Positions 19,430 through 27,553 of a stretch of 64,000 bases of DNA are shown here, in pieces. The DNA lies in NCBI GenBank assembly GCA_019235885.1, contig JAFAKB010000049.1:83674-147673 (forward strand), given 5' to 3'. Origin of the DNA: Candidatus Eremiobacterota bacterium (GTDB taxonomy: Bacteria > Vulcanimicrobiota > Vulcanimicrobiia > Vulcanimicrobiales > Vulcanimicrobiaceae). A program made the translations under genes and the position numbers. The stretch's first letter is position 1, and every line of letters starts with the position of its first letter. The notes below the pieces were generated by a model. The model saw nothing but the letters and a program-made list of their open reading frames with translations. It was not told the origin of the DNA and searched no databases.

Positions 19430-20674
19430 GTGATGCATCCTCTTTCCGTCTTCGTCGCATATCAATTTGAGAGTCCTCACATTAAGAAAGACGACCGGGA
19501 CAAAGCGATAGCCTCCGCCATTCGAAAGACTAACGAAAACCTCCGGCGGCGCCATCCGCACCACGAAATCACGTGGGCCGGATTCGGGCTTCGATCGGGC
19601 GAGCATATAGGCACGCAGTTGGTCGAAACAATCGCGGATTGCGACATCTTCGTCGCGGATCTTTCTGAGTTCAACCTGAACGTCGTGTTTGAGCTCGGCG
19701 TCGCCTATGGACTACAACGGTCGACCGCTAAGAAATTCAGCATCACATATGGGCTCAAACAGCAGACCTTAAAAAAGCTTCTATGGCTCGCACACGAGTC
19801 CGTTGATTGGCGAACTTTCCCGGCCGATCTAAGTGGTCTCTATTTTGTACCATATGGGAAGGAACCATTTGCAGACGTTCTTGCTACCAGAATCCCCGAA
19901 CTCTGTTTAGCGTTGATTGAGGAACGCCAAGAGGCCGATGCCCTACGCACGCTGCGAAAGTTCTGGAACCTTTCCGCCGTCTCTTCGACCGACATTGTAT
20001 GCTCGGAGATACCCGACGACGTGCGCTCTCCATTTGCCAGCGCGGATAACGCAAACTATATCCGTTACGCGGCGTTTGCCGACCTCGACAGCTTCATCAA
20101 CCTCAAAACTCGGATCGCCGAAATTTCTCCTGGCGAAATCATACGAGAGTACCTGCCGCGAGAGTACCGCGTATCAAATCACGACAAGTTGATCGTGATC
20201 GGTGGACCAGTGTGGAATCCCGTTGCAAAGAATATGCAACGGAGGCTTCCCTTCTATTTCGAAAGCGCGCCAAATGATCAAGACTCTCCCCTGATCGTCG
20301 AAAACGCGAAGCGACGCCGTTTGCCACCGGTCCGAAAGAACGACCGAAAGAGAACACTTCTTCGCGATATATCGGTCTTCGCACGTCTCGGAAGCACAAA
20401 GATGGTCAGTGGATGCCTAACTTTCGGCGGTTTAAGCGCATCGAAATGTTTCATCGATCGCGAAATTGGCGCAAGCAATGTCTCATATATCGAAGAACGA
20501 GTTGATGGTGCTGATTTTGTCGTAGTTTACGAGGCTCATTTGACGGGACTTACAGGTGACGTCTCTACGCCAAACTTTTCCGACCATGAGCCGCTCATAC
20601 TCATGAAGCGCGATAAACGCAGCGACAACTTTTCGATGGTACTTGACAATTCCGAAACGGCGGAATCTCGGTGA
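19430..20674 (+). CDS. TIR-like / nucleoside deoxyribosyltransferase-like two-domain protein
   Basis: 414 aa, GTG start with AGGAG nine bases upstream (ATG 19433 also possible). The N-terminal domain (about 5-150) begins SVFVAYQFES and contains CDIFVADLSEFNLNVVFELG (71-90). This NVxFELG pattern with Glu88 is the catalytic-type signature shared by TIR-like NADases and nucleoside 2-deoxyribosyltransferases. The C-terminal domain (about 220-400) has LIVIGGPVWNP and GCLTFGG blocks, a nucleotide-binding-like pattern that I cannot name. GC is lower than the flanks. Such fusions often occur in anti-phage immunity; here that is inference, because no partner sensor gene is adjacent. Confidence 0.65.
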   Translation: MMHPLSVFVAYQFESPHIKKDDRDKAIASAIRKTNENLRRRHPHHEITWAGFGLRSGEHIGTQLVETIADCDIFVADLSEFNLNVVFELGVAYGLQRSTAKKFSITYGLKQQTLKKLLWLAHESVDWRTFPADLSGLYFVPYGKEPFADVLATRIPELCLALIEERQEADALRTLRKFWNLSAVSSTDIVCSEIPDDVRSPFASADNANYIRYAAFADLDSFINLKTRIAEISPGEIIREYLPREYRVSNHDKLIVIGGPVWNPVAKNMQRRLPFYFESAPNDQDSPLIVENAKRRRLPPVRKNDRKRTLLRDISVFARLGSTKMVSGCLTFGGLSASKCFIDREIGASNVSYIEERVDGADFVVVYEAHLTGLTGDVSTPNFSDHEPLILMKRDKRSDNFSMVLDNSETAESR

Positions 20675-20688
20675 CCCTCAACGCACCG

Positions 20689-21921
20689 TCACGCGAAACG
20701 ATCTGATTTCTCAAGCCACGATTCTAGCGCGGCATCCAAATGCTGACCGAGGATCTGCCAGTCACTTGGGTCGTGGCGGTCGCTTCCGTGAAACCAGCCG
20801 CGCGTGAAGATCTGCTGATCCGTGAGATGCCCTACAATATGCATACGAACCGCGTCTGCCTTAAACGGCATGCCGATGCTCTGCACTGAAAAGAACCCAT
20901 AGCGGTCAATGACCTCAATTGTCTGTGCGAGCCCTAGCCGCTCCAAAGTTGCCTGGACGCGTTGAATGACGTCTTGTACCTCGCGGCGCCAGGAAGGCCA
21001 TTCTATCGCTTGGCAAAGCAAGTTCTCTCCAGTTATCAAAGCCGCCAGTGCCGTGGACTCGCTAGCGTAAGTCGCGCTGATATGTGCCAATGATGCGTAC
21101 TGCATTAGGCGTTTGGGACCGACTAAAGCCGCCAACGGTAGGCCGTTCGCTAATCCCTTCGATATGCACAACAGATCGGGCCAAATATTCAGTGCTCCGG
21201 CCACGCCCGTGCGGCCATATTTATAATGCGATGTAATCTCGTCGAAAATTAGCACCATGCCGCTTAAGTCACAATGAGCACGGAGCGCAGCAATGGCGTC
21301 GCCGGTCCAAACTTCGGGTCGTACAATCACGGCCGCTACTCTGTCCGCGAAAGGTAGGAGCGCATCTCGGGCAGCGCCTATACCGGCATTGGGGTCTAGA
21401 AATCGAACCGCCTCCTTGACTTCGGGGAGGATGCCGAGCGTAAGTGGGGTTTCCGAGTACGCGCAAGCGGCACTCCAGTCGTGCCAACCGTGGTAGCCAT
21501 CGACAGCAATGAGCTGTCTCCCGGTGGCGGCACGGCCGATGCGCACCGCAGCGCTGCATGCGTCCGCGCCGCCTTTGAAAAACCGAGCCTGCTCATAGCG
21601 TTCGAGCCGGTGCAAAAGACGCTGCGCCGCTTCGTGTTCCAGTACCGTGGGAACTGACGCCGCACCGCATTCGATCAGTGCCCGGCGAACAGAATCCGCA
21701 AATTCTTCTCGCCCGTGGCCCCAGATCACACTGCCGAGCGCCATGTCGAAATCGAGCCAAGTGACATTGTGTTCATCTGTAAATCGGGCTCCCTGCGCAG
21801 AGACCGCCCGTCCAGGGGAGGTATGACCTGTGACAATCAATGGGAGCTTACTGATTGTGCTACAGCCGCCCGCTATGGGCTCACGCTTCACCGTGTCTAT
21901 CTGATCTTTTCGCCTGGCCAT
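20689..21921 (-). CDS. class III PLP-dependent aminotransferase (glutamate-1-semialdehyde mutase-like)
   Basis: 410 aa. PLP-fold motifs: GYHGWHDW (142-149), the cofactor Asp in LIFDEITSHYKYG (D227) and the Schiff-base Lys in CISKGLANGLPLA (K255). The overall pattern resembles GSA-aminotransferase relatives found in polysaccharide and secondary-metabolite loci, not the heme enzyme itself. The upstream glycosyltransferase gene overlaps its start by 25 bp, so they form one operon. Lower GC than the flanks suggests transfer. Likely role: amination of a keto intermediate for a surface glycan, inferred only from the neighbour. Confidence 0.78.
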   Translation of the reverse strand: MARRKDQIDTVKREPIAGGCSTISKLPLIVTGHTSPGRAVSAQGARFTDEHNVTWLDFDMALGSVIWGHGREEFADSVRRALIECGAASVPTVLEHEAAQRLLHRLERYEQARFFKGGADACSAAVRIGRAATGRQLIAVDGYHGWHDWSAACAYSETPLTLGILPEVKEAVRFLDPNAGIGAARDALLPFADRVAAVIVRPEVWTGDAIAALRAHCDLSGMVLIFDEITSHYKYGRTGVAGALNIWPDLLCISKGLANGLPLAALVGPKRLMQYASLAHISATYASESTALAALITGENLLCQAIEWPSWRREVQDVIQRVQATLERLGLAQTIEVIDRYGFFSVQSIGMPFKADAVRMHIVGHLTDQQIFTRGWFHGSDRHDPSDWQILGQHLDAALESWLEKSDRFA

Positions 21922-23105
21922 ACTAGATCCGCGAGATCCCGAAGCAAGAGGGCGTTTCCGTAGAGGTCGACTACGATATCGTCGTCTCGTACGCGCCTGC
22001 GATGTTCGAAGAAATAGGCGTTTCCGCGCAGGCGTATGAAGCTATCGCAGAGGAAGAGCATTCGACGTGGCTCTCGATGGCAATTTGGTCCCAGTACGAG
22101 CGGGAGTGGGATCGCCCCATCGCTGGCGCACCGATGCGAGACGAGGCGAACGTCCTCTGCGCGTTCGGCGGTGCGTTCAGGCAATTCGGTCCAAAACCGC
22201 TTCGCAGCGACGCGGTCGCCGCAAAGGTCGATTCCGACGCACGAGACATCGCGTCCGGCCGCAATCGCTTTTGAGCATCGCTCGATACCGGCCGCCAAGA
22301 ATATCCAAAGGTCATCGACGATCTTCGCACCCCAACGATGCCAGAACAGGGCAATGTTTCGCTTACGGCTAGCGTCGCGATGTGGACCGGCGCTTCGTTC
22401 CCAATGAAATGCCCTTGCATTTGGCGCGACGAGTAAACGGCCGCCGGATTCTGCGATACGTAGCGCAAGATCGAGGTCGTCGTATCCACTATGATACGAA
22501 GGGTCGAATCCTCCGGCAGCTTCGATTAGATGACGGCGCGCTGCACTGAATCCTAACGGCATTGCTTGTACCGGATAAGGGTGGCTCGGCAAAGTGTCCC
22601 GCCGTGCATTCAAGTATGCGTGACGGCCAACGAACTGATAGAATGTCAGGCCCGCATGATTAATGCCCCCCGATTCAGGATAGAACAAGACGCCGCTCAC
22701 GACGCCCAAATCTTCGCTGCCATCAAATGGTGTGACGAGATCGCTCAGCCATGGCTTTCCAAGGACGAGGTCGCTATCGAGACGTACTACAATGTCTCCC
22801 TTGCAGTGTTCTAAACCGGTATTGAATGCAAAACCGTCGCCGAAAGGAAGCGTGTGAGAAATCAGCATGACTTCCACTTTCGTACTCAATGCACGTCGCC
22901 ATTGATTGAGCACCGCCTTGCTGTCACCGCTGCAGCCATCGTCGACGAGAATCAGTTGTATACCCTCAGGAAGTGTCTCATTCAGGCCGCATAGGAAAAG
23001 CTCAAGAACATTCGGCTCCTCAAATATGGGGACTACGACCGAAACGGAAAGCGTCCCGTCGGTCGGCCGCTTCGAATTTTTCGAATGCGCCGGCAGGTTC
23101 GACAC
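21897..23105 (-). CDS. family 2 glycosyltransferase with an extra C-terminal domain
   Basis: 402 aa. The GT-A domain spans about 18-260: VSVVVPIFEEPNVLELFL, IQLILVDDG, the DxD motif in VVRLDSDLVLG, and GFDPSYHSGYDDLDLALR with the acid/base-type ED/DD region. Residues about 270-402 form a second domain without recognised motifs. It is followed by the aminotransferase with a 25 bp overlap. Probably acts on a cell-surface polysaccharide or glycan; donor and acceptor unknown. Confidence 0.78.
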   Translation of the reverse strand: MSNLPAHSKNSKRPTDGTLSVSVVVPIFEEPNVLELFLCGLNETLPEGIQLILVDDGCSGDSKAVLNQWRRALSTKVEVMLISHTLPFGDGFAFNTGLEHCKGDIVVRLDSDLVLGKPWLSDLVTPFDGSEDLGVVSGVLFYPESGGINHAGLTFYQFVGRHAYLNARRDTLPSHPYPVQAMPLGFSAARRHLIEAAGGFDPSYHSGYDDLDLALRIAESGGRLLVAPNARAFHWERSAGPHRDASRKRNIALFWHRWGAKIVDDLWIFLAAGIERCSKAIAAGRDVSCVGIDLCGDRVAAKRFWTELPERTAERAEDVRLVSHRCASDGAIPLPLVLGPNCHREPRRMLFLCDSFIRLRGNAYFFEHRRRVRDDDIVVDLYGNALLLRDLADLVWPGEKIR

Positions 23106-23230
23106 GTTTTAGGCCGCGTCGGCGCTTGCCGACGTGCAGCGTGTTCGGATGATGCTAAGGCCAAGCACGGCCAGTCGGGACGCGGTCATCATAGTACGGC
23201 GTGACACCTCCCAGGGACGGGGGTTCGGCA

Positions 23231-23267
23231 GTACGGCGTTCGGCGGCGGAACCCGCCGTGCATTTTT
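23231..23267 (+). terminator. hairpin with T-run in the leader of the selenoprotein gene
   Basis: GTACGGCG (23231-23238) pairs with CGCCGTGC (23254-23261), one pair being G-U, and is followed by ATTTTT, the form of an intrinsic terminator on the plus strand. It lies about 70 bp before the peroxiredoxin start, with no plus-strand gene just upstream. The left arm is repeated at 23194-23202 (GTACGGCGT), so an alternative pairing that breaks the terminator is possible. Attenuation is inference. Confidence 0.45.
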
Positions 23268-23335
23268 CGCCTCCGCGGACCCGTCCGATATAGACTCTCG
23301 AAGTATCGTTGAAGGCTGCGTAGAAGAGCGGCCCC

Positions 23336-23836
23336 ATGGCAGTCGCAAAAGGGACCACCTCACGCGCCTCGGAGACGCCGACGCTGAAGGTCGGTGACCC
23401 CGCACCGGACTTCACCTTGAGCTCGCACACCGGCGAGCAGTTCCATCTGGCGGACCAGCGCGGAAAGAACGTCGTCATCGCGTTCTATCCGTTCGCGTTC
23501 TCCGGCACTTGAAGCAGCCAGATGCCGTCGTACGAGCGCGAGCAAGAACGCCTTCGTACGTACGACGCCCAGGTCGTGGGCGTCTCGACCGACTCCCGGT
23601 TCGCCAACGCCGCCTGGGCGCAGCAGCTCGGCGGAATCTCCTATCCGCTGCTGAGCGACTTCCATCCGCACGGTGCCGTCGCCCAGCTCTACGGCGTGCT
23701 GCGTCCCGAGGGCATGGCCGAGCGCGCGATCTTCGTGATCGACAAGGCTGGGATCGTGCGCTACATCGACGTGCACGAACTGCGCGAGCACCCCGACGAG
23801 GCGGTCCTGTTCGAAGAGCTCGCCAAGCTAAACTAG
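23336..23836 (+). CDS. AhpE/Bcp-type peroxiredoxin with selenocysteine (TGA) at the peroxidatic position
   Basis: Reading through TGA 23510-23512 gives one 166 aa thioredoxin-fold protein: GDPAPDFTL near residue 20, then PFAFSGT-U-SSQM at 52-63, [18 protein letters not shown] and [14 protein letters not shown]. Selenocysteine would be residue 59, exactly where the P-x-x-x-S/T-x-x-C motif has its peroxidatic Cys. The protein contains no Cys at all, so it would be a 1-Sec enzyme reducing peroxides, and would be inactive without Sec. ATG 23522 as an internal start would lose the active site. A nonsense mutation is the main alternative. selA, selB and selC are not in this window. Confidence 0.78.
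23524..23543 (+). promoter_or_regulatory. candidate bacterial SECIS element
   Basis: Just after the in-frame TGA, bases 23525-23529 can pair with 23534-23540 (C29-G34, U28-A35, G27-C37, C26-G38, C25-G40, with small bulges), leaving the apical loop GUAC at 23530-23533. The loop begins with G and lies about 18 nt after the TGA. Both agree with the consensus for bacterial SECIS hairpins recognised by SelB. The pairing was done by eye and the stem is weak because of its bulges. Confidence 0.45.
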
Positions 23837-23850
23837 TTCTTTCGTAGCTC

Positions 23851-23905
23851 TTGACCCCGACCGCGGAGGCGTGCTAGGGTGGCTTAAACCGAATTCCTTC
23901 GGTTT
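23851..23905 (+). promoter_or_regulatory. promoter and palindromic operator of the blaI operon
   Basis: TTGACC (23851-23856) and TAGGGT (23875-23880) are 18 bp apart, a plausible housekeeping promoter. The perfect inverted repeat AAACCGAA / TTCGGTTT with TTCC between (23886-23905) covers the expected transcription start, 27 bp before the blaI ATG. This position fits autorepression by the BlaI protein. The sequence is not the classical TACA-TGTA bla operator, so the assignment rests on position and symmetry. Confidence 0.45.
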
Positions 23906-23931
23906 CCACCTTGCACGTCCGAGGAGCTCCG

Positions 23932-24318
23932 ATGGCGCGCCGGCGTTCCGTTCCGCTGACCGAGGTCGAGCTGCGGCTCATGGAGATCGTCTGGGCCTCG
24001 GGGCCCTCGACCGTCGGACAGATCGTCGAGGCGATCCCGGCCGACGAGCGGCCGGCGTACAACACCGTCCAGACCATGATGAAGATCTTGGAGCGCAAGG
24101 GCTTCGTCACGCACCGCGCCGAGGGCCGCGCGTTCGTATACGAGGCGGTCGTCGACCGCGAGGCCGCCGCGCGCACGGCGCTCTCGCACGTGATGCAGCG
24201 CTTCTTCGGCGGCTCGCCGCGCGCGCTGGCGCTGAACTTGATCGAAGGCGACCACCTCACCGAGGACGAGCTCGACGAGCTCGAGCGCACCATCAAGCGA
24301 GCCAAGGAGGAAAGCTGA
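23932..24318 (+). CDS. BlaI/MecI-family repressor
   Basis: 128 aa winged-helix repressor; ATG 23932 follows GAGGAG by five bases. The N-terminal LTEVELRLMEIVWASGPSTV and the recognition region YNTVQTMMKILERKGFVTH are typical of the family; the C-terminal part is the dimerisation helix bundle. Its TGA overlaps the ATG of the M56 peptidase gene by 1 bp. In known systems the paired BlaR1 protease relays a signal that inactivates this repressor. The signal here is unknown and no beta-lactamase gene is adjacent. Confidence 0.88.
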   Translation: MARRRSVPLTEVELRLMEIVWASGPSTVGQIVEAIPADERPAYNTVQTMMKILERKGFVTHRAEGRAFVYEAVVDREAAARTALSHVMQRFFGGSPRALALNLIEGDHLTEDELDELERTIKRAKEES

Positions 24319-26522
24319 TGGACGCGCTGCTGCTCGCGCTGCTCAACGCGCTCTGGCAAGGCGCCGCGCTGATCGCGCTGGTCGAGCTCGCGCTGCGCTG
24401 GGGGCTGCGGCGCAACGCGACGACCGCGTGCGTCGTGTGGAGCGTCGCGTTTGCTGTGGTTGCGCTCTTGCCGGCGATCGATCTCGCGCTCGCACGGCCC
24501 ACCGTTGTGCCGGCTGTCGTGCCTGCGAAAGACGCGGTGGCCGGTTTGCGCGGCGCCGAGCCGGCGACGCCGTTCGCTCCCGCGCACGTGCGCACCGCGG
24601 CTGCGACGTTCGCCCGCGCAGCGCATCGCACCGCTGGCGGCGCTGCCGTTGCCGCACCAGCTGCGGAGCTTGCATCTGAAAACGTGCGCGCCCGCATGAC
24701 TTCGGCATTGATTGGCATCGGCGAAGCGGCGACGGCGTTCGCGCGGAGCTGGGGCCTGGTGATGACCGGCGTCTGGGCGCTCGTCGCCGGATTGCTGCTG
24801 CTGCGCTTGGCGCGCTCGTACGCTGCGATCGGCGCGATGAAGCGCGGCGCGACGCCGCTCGACGAGCCGGCAGTACTGGCGCGTCTGCGCGCCGCCGGAC
24901 ACCGGCGCAGCGCGGACGTCGCCTGCTCTCCGCAGGTGAGGATCCCGTGCGCGGTCGGTTTCCGCCGGCCGATGATCTTGATCCCCAGCACGCTCGCAGC
25001 CTCGCTCGACGCCGACGACCTGGCCCGCGTGGTGCTGCACGAGTCGGCGCACTTGCAGCGCTACGACGACTGGGTGAACGCGCTCGAGCAAGCGGTGTGC
25101 GCGCTGCAGTTCTTTCAGCCTGCCTTATACCTCGCGCGCCGACGCATCGACTTCGAGCGCGAGGTCGCCTGCGACGACCGCGTGCTCGAGGACGCCGGCG
25201 AGCCGATTCGATACGCAGAGTGTCTGGCGCGCATCGTGCAGCGCCAGGTCCGCGGTCAGCGCGCCGCCGTCGTCCCCGGTTTCGTCCTGCGCCGCGCGCA
25301 AGTCGTCGCGCGGGTCCGCCGCATCGTCGACCGCTCGCGCGACGCTTCCCCGCATCTGCGGCTCGGCGCGCTCGTGCTGGGCGGCGCCGTCCTCGTCGGC
25401 ACGCTCGGCATCGCGCGGCTGCAAGTCCCGCTCGTCACGCCGGCGGTGGCGCTCCCGGCGCTGATCGCGGCGAACGCCGCGCCGGCGCCCGCTCGAGTCC
25501 CCGCGCTGAAAGCCGGGCATCCGCATCACCACCGTGCGCACGCTGGGAGCCACACAGCTACGACGACGACGCCAGCGCTCGCGAAACCGTTGCCGTCGCC
25601 GTCCGCAACGCCCGTCGCACCGGCTGCGTCGTCCGCAGCAAAGCTTCGTGCACGCGCGCTCGTCGTGCGCGCTCGCCCGAACGCCGGCCGGACGCCCGCT
25701 GCGAAGGACGCGTACGGCCCGGTTTCCGCCGCACGTGCACCCGAAGCGGTGGCGGCGTATGCCGCTGCGCGCGCCGCGGCGATCGCACCGGTCGCTGCAG
25801 CCGACGCGGCCGACGCGGCGCGCACGGTGCGCGCTGCCGTGCGAGCCGAGGCCCGGGCGGACGCGACCGCGCACGTGCACGCGCACGTGCAAGCGCGTAT
25901 CGCCGCGGAAGCGCCCGTCGCGATCGCAGCCGCGGAACAAGCCGTTGCGCAAGCTGCCGGCCCCGCGCCGGCGGTGCGTTTCGTTCACCCTGACGGCGAC
26001 CTGCTGGACGCGATCGACGAAGCGAAGTACCCGCATCCCAGCATCGACGAGCTGATCGCGCTGCGCAACCAAGGCGTGACCGGCACGTACGTTCGCGAGA
26101 TGGGCGCGCTCGGGCGCGCGCGGCCGTCGCTGCGCGACATCCTCGCGCTCGCGACGCAAGGCGTGACGCCGCGCTACGTCGCGGCGCTCGACCAGCGCCT
26201 CTCGTCGGCTCCGTCGCTCGGCGACGTCCTCGCGCTCGCGACGCAAGGCGTGAGCACGCGCTGGCTCGACGGGATGGCCGCGCTCGGCTATCCGAAGCTC
26301 AGCGTGAGCGACGCGCTCGCGCTCGCCGTCCAAGGCTGCGAACTGTCCTACGTGCGCGGGCTGCAGGAAGCCGGCCTGCGCAACCTGACCCCGCGCCAGA
26401 TCGTCGCGCTGCGCGTGCAGGGCGTCGACGGAACCTACGTGCGCCGGCTCGCCGCGCACGGCTACAAAAACCTCGACGTCGACACGCTCCTCCGTCTGAA
26501 AGTGAGTGGCTTGGAACCGTGA
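24318..26522 (+). CDS. BlaR1-like M56 metallopeptidase with C-terminal helical repeats
   Basis: 734 aa membrane protein. N-terminal hydrophobic helices (about 1-60 and 145-170), the zinc protease motif HESAH (241-245) with YDDW after it, then another membrane helix (about 350-375). A long Ala/Pro/His-rich stretch (about 380-555) leads into repeats of roughly 25 residues of the form L-x-x-Q-G-V-x-x-x-Y-V-x-x-L (about 570-734). There is no penicillin-binding sensor domain, so the repeats probably receive or pass on the signal. Co-transcribed with blaI and with a secreted protein carrying the same repeats. Confidence 0.82.
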   Translation: MDALLLALLNALWQGAALIALVELALRWGLRRNATTACVVWSVAFAVVALLPAIDLALARPTVVPAVVPAKDAVAGLRGAEPATPFAPAHVRTAAATFARAAHRTAGGAAVAAPAAELASENVRARMTSALIGIGEAATAFARSWGLVMTGVWALVAGLLLLRLARSYAAIGAMKRGATPLDEPAVLARLRAAGHRRSADVACSPQVRIPCAVGFRRPMILIPSTLAASLDADDLARVVLHESAHLQRYDDWVNALEQAVCALQFFQPALYLARRRIDFEREVACDDRVLEDAGEPIRYAECLARIVQRQVRGQRAAVVPGFVLRRAQVVARVRRIVDRSRDASPHLRLGALVLGGAVLVGTLGIARLQVPLVTPAVALPALIAANAAPAPARVPALKAGHPHHHRAHAGSHTATTTTPALAKPLPSPSATPVAPAASSAAKLRARALVVRARPNAGRTPAAKDAYGPVSAARAPEAVAAYAAARAAAIAPVAAADAADAARTVRAAVRAEARADATAHVHAHVQARIAAEAPVAIAAAEQAVAQAAGPAPAVRFVHPDGDLLDAIDEAKYPHPSIDELIALRNQGVTGTYVREMGALGRARPSLRDILALATQGVTPRYVAALDQRLSSAPSLGDVLALATQGVSTRWLDGMAALGYPKLSVSDALALAVQGCELSYVRGLQEAGLRNLTPRQIVALRVQGVDGTYVRRLAAHGYKNLDVDTLLRLKVSGLEP

Positions 26523-27472
26523 GACCGGTCCTGATCGCGGCGTTCGCCGCACTCTTCGCCGCGAGCAGCGTTCCTACGAACGCCGCCGGCTCGCAGGCGG
26601 TCGGCCGCTGGTCGATCGTGCAGCGCACCGACGACCAAAGCCGCGTGCAGCTGCGCTTCGAGTACAACGAGAGCAGCGACCGCGGCAACTGGAACTCGTC
26701 GTGGTCGTCGAGCGTCCCGCTCGCGGAGGCCGGCATTCCCGCTGAGCGTCTCCGCGGGCCGATCGCGCCGGTGACGTTCACGATCGCCCGCGAGCCCGGT
26801 GCGTTCGCGTGCACCGGCAGCGCGGGAGAAAACTCCGGCGCCGGACAGTTCACCTACGCGCCGAGCTCGCGCTTCGACGACGCGCTCGCCGCGCGCGGGC
26901 TCAGCCGCCCCGATGCGCGCCAATCGCTCCAGCTCGCGATCGCAGGCGTCACGCTGGCCTTCGTCGACCAACTACGGAGCTCGTCGCGCAGCGCGAAGCT
27001 GGACGACCTGCTGCGCGTCGTCCAGCACGGCGTCGGCCCGCGCTACGTCAGCGACCTCGCCGCGCTCGGCTACAAGGTGAGCTCGCTCGACGAGCTGGTG
27101 CGGTTGCGCGATCACGGCGTGAGCGCCGACTACATCCGCGCCGTGCAGGGCGCGGGATTCCGCAATCTGTCGGCCGACGATCTCGTGCGATTGCGCGATC
27201 ACGGCGTAAGCGAGCGCTTCATCACCGAAATGCGTGCGGCGGGCTATGCGAACGCAACGCCCGAGCAATACGTCAGCGCGCGGGACCACGGCGTCACACC
27301 GCGGTTCATCACCGATATGGCTGCCGCCGGCTACAAGAACCTCCCGCTCGACGAGCTGATCGCGCTGCGCGACCACGGCGTGAGCGTAGCCTTCGTCGAC
27401 CGGCTGAAGGCTCACGGCTACACCAACCTCTCCGTCCGCGACCTGATCCGCCTCCGCGACTCCGGTATCTGA
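26519..27472 (+). CDS. secreted protein with the same GV-x-x-x-Y/F-I helical repeats
   Basis: 317 aa from GTG 26519, overlapping the M56 stop by 4 bp. A signal peptide (about 1-22) is followed by an N-terminal beta-rich domain (about 25-120) and then six or so 25-residue repeats: L-V-R-L-R-D-H-G-V-S, YIRAVQGAGFRNLSADDLV, FITDMAAAGYKNLPLDELI. The repeats match those at the end of the M56 protein. It is likely the periplasmic partner, ligand or decoy of the M56 receptor; this is inferred from the shared repeats and operon. Confidence 0.72.
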   Translation: MRPVLIAAFAALFAASSVPTNAAGSQAVGRWSIVQRTDDQSRVQLRFEYNESSDRGNWNSSWSSSVPLAEAGIPAERLRGPIAPVTFTIAREPGAFACTGSAGENSGAGQFTYAPSSRFDDALAARGLSRPDARQSLQLAIAGVTLAFVDQLRSSSRSAKLDDLLRVVQHGVGPRYVSDLAALGYKVSSLDELVRLRDHGVSADYIRAVQGAGFRNLSADDLVRLRDHGVSERFITEMRAAGYANATPEQYVSARDHGVTPRFITDMAAAGYKNLPLDELIALRDHGVSVAFVDRLKAHGYTNLSVRDLIRLRDSGI

Positions 27473-27553
27473 CGTAGCGACCGCCGGCGTCATCTGCGTC
27501 TTTTCTTGATGGCCTTCACACTTATTTCATTAATTACTGCTAGAGGTGCCCTG

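Noticed and set aside
23510..23512. Ordinary nonsense mutation or two separate peroxiredoxin genes
   Set aside because: The stop hits exactly the catalytic position, the frame is open on both sides, and a SECIS-like hairpin follows. It remains the main alternative until sel genes are shown.
23871..24317. Upstream extension of the M56 peptidase over blaI
   Set aside because: The frame is open but is a shadow of blaI; ATG 24318 follows a ribosome site (GGAGGAAAG) and begins the real membrane helix.
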